A DNA stretch of 64,000 nucleotides from Roridomyces roridus (GCA_029378245.1 JARKIF010000024.1:372001-436000), one strand, 5' to 3'; positions 42,134-55,038 are shown, counted from the stretch's first letter. Numbers and translations: made by a program. The notes: generated by a model from the letters alone, not told the origin.

Positions 42134-45100
42134 CACCTAGGGAAGCACCGTTCGCGCACCTTCGGGACCCGGTAGGTAGCTTAAAATGTTGACACAAAGC
42201 GTACCTAACAGGCGGCATCTACACAGCGACGGATCAACTATTCCCAATCGGGAAGCTCCCCTTGGCAAATACCACCACCATCGTCAACGGTCTGGCGCGC
42301 CGCCTCCAATCCACGCTCCAAGGCGCTATGCTCCTACTTTTGGGACACCACCCTCGCTTTTTCAGTCACCCTGACACCCGCTAAAAATCTCCGTCGACGC
42401 CGCCACCTCTGTCCCTCCGCCCGCCCTTCGTTCCGGCTACCTTCCATGCAGCCTCCGCATTCTTGCCTCAAAATAATATTCTTGGAAAAGCTGGTGTTCC
42501 TGACTGCGACGCTTTTGGCGTAGCACGACCCTGACCCACGGCTCCGCGGCCCTTCCTCCTTGCAGCGCCCACACCCTGTTCGTTCGGGACGCTTTCCGCG
42601 ACGCATTGCTGCCTCAAATTTGGCCGAAGGACAACACTAAAATTGACTTCCTGCGACCCTTTTGACGAACCACAGGCCCCGACCTACGGCGCCTCTCCAC
42701 CTCCGTTCATCCTTGTACCTGCGCCTCGTTCCGGCCGCTTGGCACACAACCTCCGCATCCCCTGCCCTCCAAATTTCATCAACAGTGTTCCCGGCGACTG
42801 ACTGCACCGAGCGCGCTGCTAACGCAGCACCGGAGGTCCACTGCAGCCGGCCGTGGCTGGGATGGAGGGCACCGTCAGGCTACTGCCTTCAGTTTGAAAA
42901 CGAACATGTAGGCCTCGGTCCATACCCGAGAAGAGTCCCTCGACGACATACGCACCGTCTACGGCATCCCTCCTCCCTCCTCCTCCCTCCCCTCCGGCCG
43001 GCCTGCAACTTTCCTTCTGTCGACGCTTCCTACGGTGGGTTGGCGTCGCCGCGTCGGCCTCGATTACCCTGTGTACCAGCGACCATCGGCCGTCGTCGGT
43101 GATTTCAGCGCAGCAATGGGGCTTCGCCGTCTACGTGGATGCACGGCCAGAGCTTACACTGCCCCTCCTCTCCCCAGCTTCTCAGGCTTCCTTGTGTCCC
43201 GTGTATCAGCATTCCTTTCTCAACACGTCATCCTGTGGGTCGTCGTCGGGGTCGGGGTCGGGGTCTCTCCTTTTTGTGCTGATGAGACCATCCCGCGTCA
43301 TCGTTGATGCCGGCGGCCAACGGAGCTCTACCCTGGTAGGAGAGAGGAACAGAAGGCGGGTAGGATGGGATAGAACGAAGAGGGAGCGGCGGCTAGGCAC
43401 GGTTACAACACCATTCATGTTTGAGACAGTTCGACAGAATTCCAATTCAACTTGTTTGAGGCTCCCAAAAATTAAAGGAAGAGTCGGAGGAAGCATTCAA
43501 GGGCTTCAAACAGCATTCACAACAGTGACGAGCATCTGCGAGTGAAGGGGCAAATATTTATTGGACAATCTGTAAGTAGCTCGTAACGAAGTACGAACAC
43601 ATATAGGGAAGTACTCCGCCTTTCGAACGAAACCGTGTTCACGCATTAAATCGCCCGGAAAAAATGGGGAGAAAATCAAATCGGATGCGGCAGACCCAGA
43701 ACATGGAATACCGACCTTCAAAACAGTGAATCCTCGGTAAACTGCTTCCTAGAGAAAAATAAAACAAGGGAACGATCTTTATTCAACATCCGATTGGCTG
43801 CCCGGACATTACTAAATTGGACTGCCGGTGCGACGGAGGTGTAGAAGGTAAAGCAGTTCGTCAAGGATTGCATTTTCTATGCTACACGTAGAAAAAGACA
43901 GTATTTACTTGATGTTCCAAGCCCGGAAATGTGGGAAATGTGGATAATGAGATGAGGGAGAGAGGTGTGGAGGGAGAGGTACGTATGTTCCGGAAGTGTC
44001 GCAGGTACCTGTACCGTGGGTGGTGCAAGAGGAGGAAGCGCCGTGTGAGTAACAGCCTGCCTTCAAAAAACTGGTCTCCAAAGTCTCCAACGTCCCACAG
44101 CCTGCCCCCGCTTCCATACCTTCATCTCCGTCACCTCTCACTGCCCTCACCTCCGTCACGCTCATCGCTCCCACTGCCCCTTCACGTATGTCCATGAAGG
44201 TGACGATGGGCATTGAGCACCACGCGTTGCGAGCCGGAGAGGACGATGCTCACCATGTCCATATGCGCCGCAGTGCCCGATTTCAGCCTAGCTCCACCTC
44301 CACCTCCGTTCCCGCCTGCCCGTCCATGGACACCTTCACCAGCGCCGCCGTATACATAGACGCGCTATGTATGTGCATCCTCCTCGCACTCGCCGTAACG
44401 CAGAGCGACAGACTCCCGGCTTATCCCCGGCCTCTACATCCCCGGCCCCAGCTTCCTCCCACAGATGATGATCCCGTCTTTCCTCTCTGCAAACAGCATG
44501 TTGTTGTCGCACGCGAGTTTCATCCTCTCGCGCTTTCGTAGGCAGGAGCAAAACGACGACCTCTCCTTTGCTGTCCCTGGCGGACAGTGGTAGGTCCTCG
44601 AGTAGAGCAGCACCGGGGGCAGAGGGGCAGAGGGGCAGAGGGGCAGAGGGGCGGCGAGGTCGGCAGGGTAACGAACGTAGAGTCGTATATAGAGGACGGC
44701 GGAAACGAGCAGTACTGTAGACATGAACGAAGGTCGTCGTCCCACCGTTACAGGGCGCTTCCGTGCAGATCCCGTGCTGGGTGGTGCTTCGCAGTCGGAT
44801 ATTCGTATAGCAAGCATCCCGTTGCCTGCACCGCGCGGCAAGCGAGGGCACACCGGCGGTACCAAGTTCCAACGGGAGCGGCGGTGGAGGGCAAGTGGAG
44901 GGAGGTAGCTCTAGCCATCTAGCGACGCCGGAGGGTTTCCCGAAGCAGCAGCAAAGCACCAGCGAGAGAGTGGAGTGGTATGTGTAGAGTTCCTGGGCCT
45001 GGATTGGCGGCGATGTGCAAGAGCGTCGAGGACGATGGTGGTGTGGTGGCAGGAGGCGCTTCCCGATTGGGAAGAATTGATCCGCGGTTGCGTAGACTCG

Positions 45101-45180
45101 GCCTATTAGGTAGACTTCATGTCAACAATTTAAGGTACCTATCGGGTCCCGGAGGTACGCGAACGGTGCTTCCTTAGGTG
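42134..45180. mobile_element. Non-autonomous KDZ-like element, 3047 bp, 8-bp TSD TCGAGGTA
   Basis: Inverted ends CACCTAGGGAAGCACCGTTC (42134) and the reverse complement of CACCTAAGGAAGCACCGTTC (45180) continue as imperfect terminal repeats for about 160 bp at roughly 80% identity. Perfect 8-bp direct repeats TCGAGGTA flank it (42126-42133 and 45181-45188). CACC...GGTG ends with 8-bp duplication match the KDZ transposon at 4797-11894. No transposase or other gene is recognisable inside; the interior has GC-rich, partly repeated sequence (42380-42800), a GGGGCAGA microsatellite (44614-44656) and short open frames only. It sits about 110 bp upstream of the kinase start. Confidence 0.8.
44614..44656 (+). 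repeat. GGGGCAGA microsatellite, about five units
   Basis: Consecutive GGGGCAGA units inside the KDZ-like element. Confidence 0.7.
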
Positions 45181-45493
45181 TCGAGGTATCGCTATGAAGC
45201 TATGAATTGGCTATGAAACGGTAAACCACAAGAGTAAGTATGGATAGGCGCCAGGCGCGTGCTTCACCCAAGACGTCGCCAACGAGGAGACCTTTGAGAA
45301 GACCTACCACATTCAAGTTGTGAGAATTCGTGAGTGGAAGCATCCTTACTGGTGTGGATAGATATAGATTGATCGGGAGGACATCAGTGGACACGCGAGT
45401 TGACGGAGATTTATGTAATCCACCTAGTCTCTCTTGAGTCTTGACAGACTAACGCTCCGTAACCTCCTTTCCTCCTTTGGCTTTTCACCCTGG

Positions 45494-46994
45494 ATGGCAT
45501 CCGTCCTTCGCTCGCGCCTCGCTGAGCTCGATTGGCGAATCGCGCTCTTGCAGGCAGAACGCGACACGGTGGCTACACGACTGGCCGCGGTCGTCTACCC
45601 GGTTCTGAGCCTTCCAAACGAGATTGTCACCCAAATCTTTCTGCACTATGGCGATGGGACGGCTAACTTGAAGGCCGCTCTGTGTGTAGCCAGCGTGTGC
45701 AGAGTGTGGCGCGCAATCGACCTGTCTACCTCTGGGCTGTGGAAGCGCTTTAATTTGCACCCACGACTAGCTGACTGCGCAGAGACTTGGCTGGCGCGTT
45801 CAGGTGTACTTGCTTTGGATGTACATTTGATATTGGACGACGAGCTCATTCTCCAGGCTCTCGAGCAGTATCTACCTCGGGTGGAGAATCTCACACTTGT
45901 CTTTGATCCTCCAGTGCTACGACGCACAGCTCAACTCGGCGGTCCGTTCACAGCGCTGGAATCGCTGTCTTTGAAATCGGGTGGCACAATACACCACGTC
46001 ATGCTCGACGTTCCTGTTGTGTTGCATCCTGCATTCGCTGATGCACCGAACCTGCGCTCGGTGTCGATAGACGGGATACTGCTCGACAACTGGCAGGACG
46101 CCTTCCCTTGGACACAGCTCACCAAGCTGGAAACTCGTTTCATCGACATCGAGTGGTGTCTACAGCTTCTCAAGCACACGCCCTGTCTCGAGATCCTCAT
46201 CTGTGCATTGGATTTGAATGTGTCTTCATTGACCACCCCACACCGACTCCTCCCTCGGCTGCACACCATCGACCTGCGAGAGAACCGCACCAACAAATTC
46301 CTCGCGTACCTCACACTTCCCGCACTCGATCGAATGTATTTGGCCTCCGTGACAGACGGATGCAGTCGAAGACATCGAGGATCTCATCGAGCGGTCCCGA
46401 TGCGCGCCGACGGTTCTCCACATGAGCCTCCGACGCGACCTCGAGTTTTACGAGTTCCGAGAATGTCTCTGGACGCTTGGCGGATCGGTGGGGCATTTGG
46501 AGCTCGAGGGACCGGGTGGGTCGAGTGATGCGTTTAACAGGCTTTTCGCCGCTTTATCCTCCCATGTGCACTCGGGCTCGGACGACGACGAGGATTTGAT
46601 GCTGCCGCAGCTCGTATCGTTGGCGATTACGAGCTGTAGTACTGACATCCAGCTGCGACCTTTGGTTAATATGCTCGAGGCGAGGAGGCTGCGGCGGAGC
46701 GCGGTCAAGTTGGATTCATTCACCTTGTCTTTTTCGCATCATCAGCGAGGGTTGGATGAGAAGGAGAGCGCAGACGTGGATATGGTGGAACGGGATGCTG
46801 CTATTCGAGGGCATATTGGACGACTTGCGCGACTGCGCTCACAGGGACTCGAGTTGGAGTTGAGCTCGGCTTTTGAGTGGTGCGGTACAAATGTTGACTC
46901 GCATATGGTTCGTTTGGGTTTTTTTCTTGGCCTTGAAAGGGATTCATGTATTTTGCAGGTTCAGGAGATTAACACGCTGAGTTCCGGGAGCTGA
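45494..46994 (+). pseudogene. F-box/LRR protein gene with a one-base frameshift
   Basis: Starts MASVLRSRLAELDWRIALLQAERDTVATRLAAVVYPVLSLPNEIVTQIFLHY, the coiled-coil plus F-box N-terminus very common in Agaricomycetes, followed by CVASVCRVWRAIDLSTSGLW. About 290 residues continue as Leu-rich repeats to ASVTDGC near 46365. There the sense frame moves by one base to AVEDIEDLIERSRCAPTVLHM and continues to a short terminal exon (VQEINTLSSGS, stop 46994) after an intron near 46909-46959. Either a one-base insertion inactivated the gene or the base is a sequencing error. The probable role, if intact, is substrate recognition in an SCF complex. Confidence 0.7.
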
Positions 46995-47125
46995 CCGTGA
47001 TTCCGATCGGACTCGACGAAAAGCCAGCAAGAACCAGTCGTATTACAGAGTCGACTACAGATAGGTTGTGTATATACATAAAAGCCTCCAGCCACAATAA
47101 ACCGAAAAAAAGATAAAATACAGCA

Positions 47126-50100
47126 CTAGATCCCCTCCACACTCTCCAGATTTTCCCCCATAATCCCCGCGAGCGCCTCGCCTCCCACTCCCGCATCCAC
47201 AGGCGGCTCAAACACCACAAACGCAGCCCCCCTCCCCTCCGCACTCGTCGACTGCCACCCCGTCCCCCGATCCACAAACACCTCGGGCGACCGATCCAAC
47301 AGCGCCTCCAAATCCGCATCACTCAGCACTGCCTCGGAATCCCTCGTGGTCTGCTCGCCCTCGAGCCGGAGGAGATCAGCAGCCATTTGCGCCATCGTCT
47401 CACGCCGGTTTGGGACTACCACTGAGTCGTTGGCTGTGGGCATCTTGAATTTACCTGTTTCGAGATCATGTCAATAAGGAGCAAGCGAGAGAGGGAGGGA
47501 GGGAGGGAAGGAAGGAGAGGGAGGAGAGATACACACCCTTGGCAATGACGAGCGCCTCCAGCTTGCGCTTCTCCGTCGCCCGCTGCATGATCTTCTCCTC
47601 AATCGTATGGGCGCTTATAAGTCGGAAGATGAGCACCGGCCGCGTCTGTCCAATCCGATGCGCGCGATCCTGAGCCTGGGCGTCCATCTGCGGATTCTAC
47701 ATCACGATACATTCATCAGCCTCCCATCTCAATAAAGCAAGCAAGAAAGACAAGACGTACCCAATCTTGGTCATAAAAAATCACAGTATCCGCCGCGGTG
47801 AGATTCACCCCAAGACCGCCAGACCGAGTGCTAAGAAGGAAGAGCCGCGGAGCGTCGGGGTGGTCACCCGCACTCTGGAAGAGATTCATCTGATCACGAC
47901 GCTCCAGCGGCGGGGTCGATCCATCAATACGACAAATCCTCCACCCCTTCATGTCGACCGCCCAGTCCTACAAGAGATATCTCAGCTGAAGCCGCAAGGA
48001 AAGGAAAGTAAGAAAGGAAGGAGGCCACTCACCTCGATGATATCAAGCATAGTCGTAAACTGGCTAAACAGCAGCACCTTATGCCCCCTTCGGAAAAGCT
48101 CCCCAAGCAATCGATCCAACAACATCATCTTCCCACTCGCACCAACGAGCTCCGCCTCCCTCGCGGCCAGCAACTCGGGCGTAACATTCGCCCTCGCAGC
48201 CCACATCTCATCGTCCCCGCGGGCAAACAAGAACGGGTGCGAGCACACCTTCCTCAGCTGCATAACGGTGTTCTGCAGCTTCATGTTATTGACGTGCTTC
48301 GCTGCGAGAAGATGTGAGTAGGAAGAAGGGAAGGGAAGGGAAGGGAATGGATGGATGAGACGCACCTGCACCTCGACGGGCAAACGCCTCTGCCGCTCTC
48401 ACCCGCTCCGCCTCTTCTGTATCCTCCTCCAGCGCCCTGCCCTTACCTTTATCCGAGCGCATACGCATCGTCCTCCTCGGCGTCTCCTCCTCGACATCCT
48501 CCTCCACCTTGCTCGAAGACGCAGAAGCCTCCGCCGCAAGTGCTGGTAACACCAGACTCTCCTCGCTCGGGGCTGGCGTAGAAGGCTTAGCAGGCGACGC
48601 AAAGCCCGACTGCCCCCCAGTAGCAGCCGCAGTAGCAGTAGCAGCAGCACTCCTCGCCACCCACCCCCGCACATCCCCACCAAGAATAGCCTCATACGCC
48701 TCCCTCTGCGCCGCACTCAGCTTGGCGTAGAGCACATAACTCTTCTTGGGTGGGAGGATCGTACCTGCGAGTCGGTGAATTGAGAAAGAAAGAATAGGGG
48801 TAGGAGTAGGGGAAGGGCATACCAAGCACATCGACCTTCATCCTCCTCAACAAAAACGGCTTGAGCACGCGGTGCAGCGTCGCGACGAGCTCGCCCATAC
48901 GCGCCGACGGGAGAAGTGTCGAGAGCTTTGGGAGCGAGAACCTGAGTGCCGCGTTAGTGAGGTACAGAAAGGAAGGGAGGGAGGAGGAGGAGGAGGAGGA
49001 GGAGGAGGAAGACTAACCACTCCTGAAACGCATCCACGTCGTCAAAGACATCGGGGAGCACGAAATTGAGGAGCGCCCATAGCTCCGCGAGGTTGTTCTG
49101 TCGTCAAGTCGTCAGTAAGCGGGAATTGAGGAGGAGGAGAGATGAGGGCGAAAAACTCACATGTAACGGCGTCCCCGTAAGCACCATTCTCCCCGCACTC
49201 TGATACCTCCTCAACTCGCGCATAAGCGCACAATTCATGTTCTTGAGCCGATGTCCTTCGTCCACTACGATGTACCTATGGGTGGCGTCCGTCAGCTGCT
49301 GTCTTATCCTTCCAAAGCAGAGAGCGAGAGCGAGAGGGAGAGGAGACGGACACTCACCCCCATGGAACCCCACTCAAGACCGGCCGATCCTTCATCACCA
49401 ACTCGTACGTCGTCAACACAATAGGCCACTTGCGGAAATGCCTATCATGCTCTGCATCGCGCGCCTTTTGCTGCGGTGTGCGTTTGTCCTCGGGAACGGC
49501 TCCGTAGACAGGCTCGGCAGCGGCTTCTTCTTCCTCTTGTTCTTCGTCATCGGAGTCGGCGTCGTGCTCCTCCTCCTGCTCATCATCGTTGTCATCCTCG
49601 TCCGATTCATACTCTGCAGCAGCACCACGCGTACGCTTCGTCCCCGCCTGGGCACCACCTCTCCCTCTCCCTCTGGCACCGCCTCTCCCCCGTGCTGCAT
49701 TACGTGCGCTCGACCGTGTAGGAGTAGCAGCAACAGCAGGAGTAGCGGCAGGCAGCAGACGACCTGCCCCTGCCCCTCCCCCGCCCCCTCGCAGCAGCCT
49801 TCCCTCTGGCGTTACCATCGTTCTTAGCTGGAGCCCTCCCCCTCGACGCCGACGCCGACGCCGACGCCCGCCCTTTGCCTTTGCCCTTCCCTTTCGCATT
49901 AGGGCCAGGGGCAGGGATACCCCACGTCGCAGGCATAGTCAGAGACGTCTTGCGCATCGCAGCGCGCTCAGCTGGTGTGCCGTGGTACACCAGCACGGGC
50001 ATCTAATCAGCATTAGTACGAGCCGTGATAAGATAGATAGATAGAATCGTACCCCAGGCGCAAACTTTTGGTACTCGTCTGCCCAATTATGCAACACGCT

Positions 50101-51095
50101 GAGCGGGCATACGATCATGATAGGCCGGGCAAAGTTTTGTTGGCGTAGGTAGGCTGTAAATGCGATCGTTTGTAGCGTTTTGCCTAAACCCATTTCATCC
50201 GCTGGCAAGTCGCTGAGTAAGGTTAAAAGAGAGAAGAGAGTGAAAACGCACCGAGGATACCAGAGAGGCCTTGATCGTATAGCGAGACCATCCACTGCAG
50301 GCCCTCGAGCTGGTAGTCTTTGAGACGCGCGCCAGTCACGAGTGGAGGCTGTGTAAACGCGCTCTCCTCAACAGTCGCGTCGGCGTCACCCTCCTCTTCA
50401 GCGGAATCCTCGACGACAACCGCCTTCGTGCTCCGTCTCCTCCTCTTCCTCGGCCGCTCGCGTTCCTCCTTCTCCTTCTTCGCTCGCTTGACCGCTTCAG
50501 CCACACGCACAACTTTGCCGGCTTCCATCTGCTCCGCTAGAATGCTGCTGTACATCTCACTCTTCTCGAGTAGCCGCTCGAGACGTTTGTACCGCGCGTC
50601 CCAATCACTTTGCTCTTCCGCTGTAATCGCTCCTCTTCGTCTTCGTCTTCGTCTTCGTCGTTTTGCGCCACGTCGTCGTCGAGTTCGGCTTTGAAGGACT
50701 CTAACTCGGGTTGGAAGAATACACTCCCACCACGCTCCTACGCGTTCATTTCATTTCAATTAGCTTTCAAACGATAGAGCATGTAGTAGAGAGTGCCACG
50801 CACCTCTTCAAGCTTCACATCACGCATCTCCTCATCCTCATCCACATCGGGCGCGGGGGAAGACGGGACCGTGCTCGCAGGGACGCTCGAAGACCACATT
50901 CGAAACGGCGTCGGGCACTCGGACGGGGTGCCTGTGTCTCTGTCTCCTTCCGACGTAGACGGACTCGGGGATGATGTGCGGGTGCTTGTGGCGGCCACGT
51001 CGCGCGGGGCTGTTAGGGATAGGGATACCAGTGGCCAAGGGCGGGGTGTGCTGCGCCTGCATGGAGTCGTCGTCGTGTGCCATGGTGGTGGCCAT
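47126..51095 (-). CDS. SNF2 chromatin remodeller of the LSH/HELLS/Irc5 type
   Basis: Minus strand, more than ten exons, start at 51095 ([21 protein letters not shown]). ATPase motifs in order: [25 protein letters not shown] (Walker A), [56 protein letters not shown] (DEGH box), LTGTPLHNN, then [54 protein letters not shown] and [17 protein letters not shown] and the YHGTPxER and [10 protein letters not shown] segments point to the LSH/Irc5 subfamily, which supports DNA methylation and repeat silencing. Unusual features are an Arg/Gly and acidic insert of about 130 residues between motifs Ia and II, a second insert near 48400-48600, and two places (about 50640 and 49770) where the frame appears to shift. 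Confidence 0.75.
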
Positions 51096-52476
51096 GGTGG
51101 GCGTCGAGGAGGAAAGCTGAAAATGCTGTGCCTGTCAAAATTTGAATTGATGGTTGACGATGCCGTGATACCCGGCTGCTCTTGTTCTCCTTTCACCTCT
51201 TGTCTCGATTCTCGAAACAAGGCGGCTTTTGTGTTCCGCTCTTGCTTCTAAGTTCTGGCGGAAGCGCGACGTTTGGACTGTGGGAGCGCCGCCTCGGTCT
51301 CAGGTCTGGGTTCGACCGACGACTCCTGAGTCCTGACCGGCACATGGGGAGTCTGAGTCTTGGTCTTTTTTCACTTGAATGCGCGGTGGCCATGGGTCGG
51401 TCTTGGGGCAGACTCTGAGACACTCTCAAACCTCGAGGTCCCGCAGACTCTTGTGAAAGCCAGCCGCTCCCAATCAAGTCTTGATGATCTCGCCCACTGC
51501 GTTCCTAATAATCTAAATGCCAATCTGCATGACGACCTCTCGCATCACGGCTCCGAGTTCGATTCTCCAGTGGTGCCTTCCAAACCCGTTTCAAACTTTT
51601 TTTTTTCGTTCCTCGGGTTCAAATGTATACACAGGCTATCTTTATGCGGAGTTATCTTTCAACCTCGAGACCTCATGTCGTCCGATGTTCCAAGTTCCTG
51701 CTACCTTTAGGTACAGGTTTCTATAGGGCGCCCTAAATTTTGGTTTTTGCAGGCCATCACGTTTTTGTCGCTGGTTTTTGCGTCAGCACTGATGGCTCCA
51801 GCCAAATGCTTGCTGAAGCTGATGATTGCCGCGCCAAGAACGCAATATTGATGACCTCGACTTCCGGGTGCAATCCTACCCGAAATACTTTTCAACATTT
51901 GCGCAAATGCCATGCACAGATGTCGGGTTCTTTGCCGAGAAAAATCCCAAGGCTGTCAGAGTAACCCCTTTTGAATTGTTCTTGTCTCGTCTCCGCCTTC
52001 GAAGGCTGGCTCGAGTACCAACCAACTGCGACACGCGCATACTCACTGGCTGCATAATACAGCACGACGGGTGTGTGATTTTCTGGGACATGAAAATTAG
52101 GATTCAGAAATGAACCGTACAATACGACAATTTGTTTTGCAAGGGGCAGAGCCTCAGAGGAGCGAGGGAGCGTGGCGCGTAGCGGCGCGCGGACGAGCGA
52201 CCACAAATGATCCTGTAAGCTGCATTGGACGACTCATTCTTGGAGGCCAAGAGCGAGGGAGTGCGGCGCGAAGCGGCGCACGGACGAGCGATCGACGTCG
52301 TGGTGGATCCACGGTGTATTGGCATGTGCCTTGTGCTGCTTTTCTTCATTCTGCACTTTCCGATTCTAGATTACTGCGGGGATGAATACTTGTACACCAT
52401 CAAGTTATCTCCAGAGAACTTGAGCTCGAGAATTCGAAGAAAAAGAAAAAAAGGTCTCGTGTTCAAATCTGTGACA
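51096..52476. other. Intergenic region with one tRNA-like B-box
   Basis: No gene seen. GAGTTCGATTCTCC near 51556 is the first of the plus-strand tRNA-like series. Two related GC-rich stretches at 52149-52200 and 52250-52300 (GCGAGGGAGYGYGGCGCG..AGCGGCGC, ACGAGCGA) form a local direct repeat about 101 bp apart. Confidence 0.4.
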
Positions 52477-55038
52477 CTTTGGCGTAGTAATCGTCACGGG
52501 TCTCCCGCGGGTATTTGCGAGACGACCCGTACCCGTACCCGCTGAAACCCGTACCCGCGATGACGGGTACGGGTCTGGCGGCGGGTCGGCGGGTGACCCG
52601 TGACCCGTGGAACCCGCAGTGGATTTGTGAGCTGCTGGTGGGTTCAGTGACTGAAATCATGCATGAAGCACTGAAATATGCCTACAGGATGCATAAGTTT
52701 CCGTGGAATCGCTGGGAAGTGAGCACAATCAAATGCCGAGTTCAATCAATCACCACTGATTTATCTTGGATCAAGCGGCACAGTGCCGGCAGTTCACCGG
52801 CGGCGTCATCGGCATTGATTTCCACCGTTCCAGTCAGCCCTCGTCTTCAGCGTGCTCGCGCAAGGCGTATTCGGCGGTGTCTGTGCTATTCCTACGGGTT
52901 GTGGCGGGTACCCGCGGGTCTGCAAAAAATTCAGCTGCCGACCCGGACCCGTACCCGTAGGTACCCGTACCCGTGACCCGCGGCGGGTTACCCTACCCGT
53001 GACGAACACTACTTTGGCGTTCATTGGCCCCACCCAAAGGTAGCAGGCCATGCCGCTTGCCGGCCCTACAGCTTTATTGGTTCTCCTCCGCTATGCGAAT
53101 GCCTCCTGGCCTCGGCACCTCATTCAAGACCTGGAGGTGTATTGAATGGCAATGCTCCTAATTTCCGACCTCCCACAACACGGCTCTGAGTTCGATTCTC
53201 AAGTGGTGTGTTTCCGTCAGACCCGTGGTCTTTTTTATGCTACAACCTACAGGTGGCCGATGAGCGCACGTTTCCGGAGCCACTGCTCTCGATCTACATG
53301 CATTCCACTTGACACATCGTGTGGTCCGGCATTCTCATCCATAGCTTCTAGGTTCACCGAAAAGTGGAGGCACCATCCCTCGACGGTTCATGCAAAGTGA
53401 CGCTTCCTTTTGTGTTCCGCGCTTTATGCCATCTTGCACGTCTCTACCAATCCTAGCGCACTCCTCGGGGATACTTAGTGCTGGCCAAAAGCCGCCAAAA
53501 GCCGCCAAATCTCAAGATCTTGATACTTAATAGGCGCCGCAGGTTCGACTCCGCGCTGGTGTCATAAGTGGGCTCAAAAAACGTTTTTATGTCAGTAAAA
53601 TGTTTCCACTTTCCGAGTCGTTCGAATTCGTCTGAATCGACGGCACTTCACATTCAAGACCTGCACCTGGATTCAGTGGCGCCGCTCCTCATTTTCAACC
53701 TTCCACAACACGGCTCTGAGTTCGATTCTCGAGTGGTGATTAGCGAGAGTCGCAAGATGCTGTCCTTTTACTTATCTTCATCTGCTCACTGTGCCGCACT
53801 TTTCCGGAGCAATTTTCCGGAGCCACTGCTCTCGAGTCTCGATCTACATTTCACTTGACACTTCCTGCTGTCCCCGGCATTCTCATTTCTAGGTTCATCG
53901 TCAAGTGAAGGCACCACCCCACCACGGTTCATGCAAAGCGACGCTTCCTTTTGTGCTCCGCTCTTTGTACCTTGTGCTGGACTCGCTTGTGGGAGATGGG
54001 GTCCCAGACTAGCTCACTCCTCGGGGATACTAATTATTGTTGTCCAAATGCCCTCAAAACTCACGATCTTGATAATAGGTGCCGCAGGTTCGACTCCACG
54101 GCGTTTCGTTCGCCGCAACGTTTGCAAACTCATTTTTCATCTGTTTTTTCTTCTCAACTCGACACTTGCACCTAAATCAACTCTCGGCGATCCAATTGCA
54201 AAGTAGTCGGAATTCCTCTCCAGTCTCAACTTGAAATCTCGTGTTGTCTGCGGCCATCTCATGCCACATGTCGAGGCACCATTCCACGCCTTCATAGCTC
54301 CTGGCTCACTTCTCAGTTCCAAATGCACTCCAATCCCGGAGTCGAGATCTTGATACTTCCAAGCAGGCACCGCAGGTTCGACTCCGCGGTGCCTCGTTCC
54401 TGGTGGATATTCCGAGTCTTTTTTGTCTGCTTTTTCATTTCAACTCACGATCGCAATTCCAATTCCGTAAGTCTCGGTGATCCACATAGCGATCGCCCAC
54501 TGCCGAATCGTGTATTCCCCGAGTCACTTGGCTCCCTGGTGAATTCAAAATTAACGTGGCTCTTGCATGGCTCCTCGCAGTCTCGTTTCCTTCGCAAGTT
54601 ATGCAAGTTCCAGGTTCGACTCCTGGCTTGATCGTATGTCAATGTCATGGACATGGAACCATTTCTTTTTCTTTTTCAACAACTTGAGTGTTGACAACTT
54701 TTTAAAGTGCCTGACTGACCTTGGGTTAACTGCTTGGGCTTGGCGTCTTGTGCGATCTGTCTCACCAATCTCCGTCTGTGCTTCTTCCCAGGTAAACGCT
54801 TCCGCTCGAGTCTCACGGAGTTGGAATGCTTGCAACAGCCAGACTCCTGTTCTCTGGGTTCGGAGTGCAAATGCCAAGTGATGGATCCGCCGCGGTCCAT
54901 TCATGCTCTCTGGTGCTCCCCGCTTCTCATAGAAACAGCGCAGTACCCTGCATGTCCCCTTCACGATTGCTTCACGAGTATCAGCACTTCGACCAGCTCG
55001 GCGCCGATCGCGACTCCTCAAGCGCGGGTTCGACTCCT
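51556..55038 (+). repeat. Array of eight tRNA-like (Pol III B-box) repeats, plus strand
   Basis: B-box-like sequences GTTCGAYTCY at about 51558, 53190, 53543, 53720, 54088, 54376, 54614 and 55028. Two subfamilies are visible. One has CCACAACACGGCTCTGAG before the box (53175, 53705; a variant at 51545). The other has GATCTTGATA then CACCGCAGG or GCCGCAGG before GTTCGACTCC (53515, 54066, 54349). The copy at 54610 has a perfect five-base T-stem, CCAGG and CCTGG. I could not complete a full cloverleaf for any copy. These may be decayed tRNA genes or SINEs. Confidence 0.6.
52485..53011. mobile_element. Non-autonomous hAT-type element (MITE), 527 bp, 8-bp TSD CTTTGGCG
   Basis: Ends TAGTAATCGTCACGGGT and the reverse complement TAGTGTTCGTCACGGGT, flanked by perfect 8-bp direct repeats CTTTGGCG at 52477-52484 and 53012-53019. 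Both subterminal regions are dense in ACCCGT/ACGGGT and CCCGCGGGT motifs, while the middle is ordinary. No coding capacity. Confidence 0.85.

Noticed and set aside
54586..54640. tRNA gene at the perfect T-arm CCAGGTTCGACTCCTGG
   Set aside because: The T-stem is perfect, but no matching D-arm, anticodon arm or 5' acceptor strand is found at the right distance upstream.
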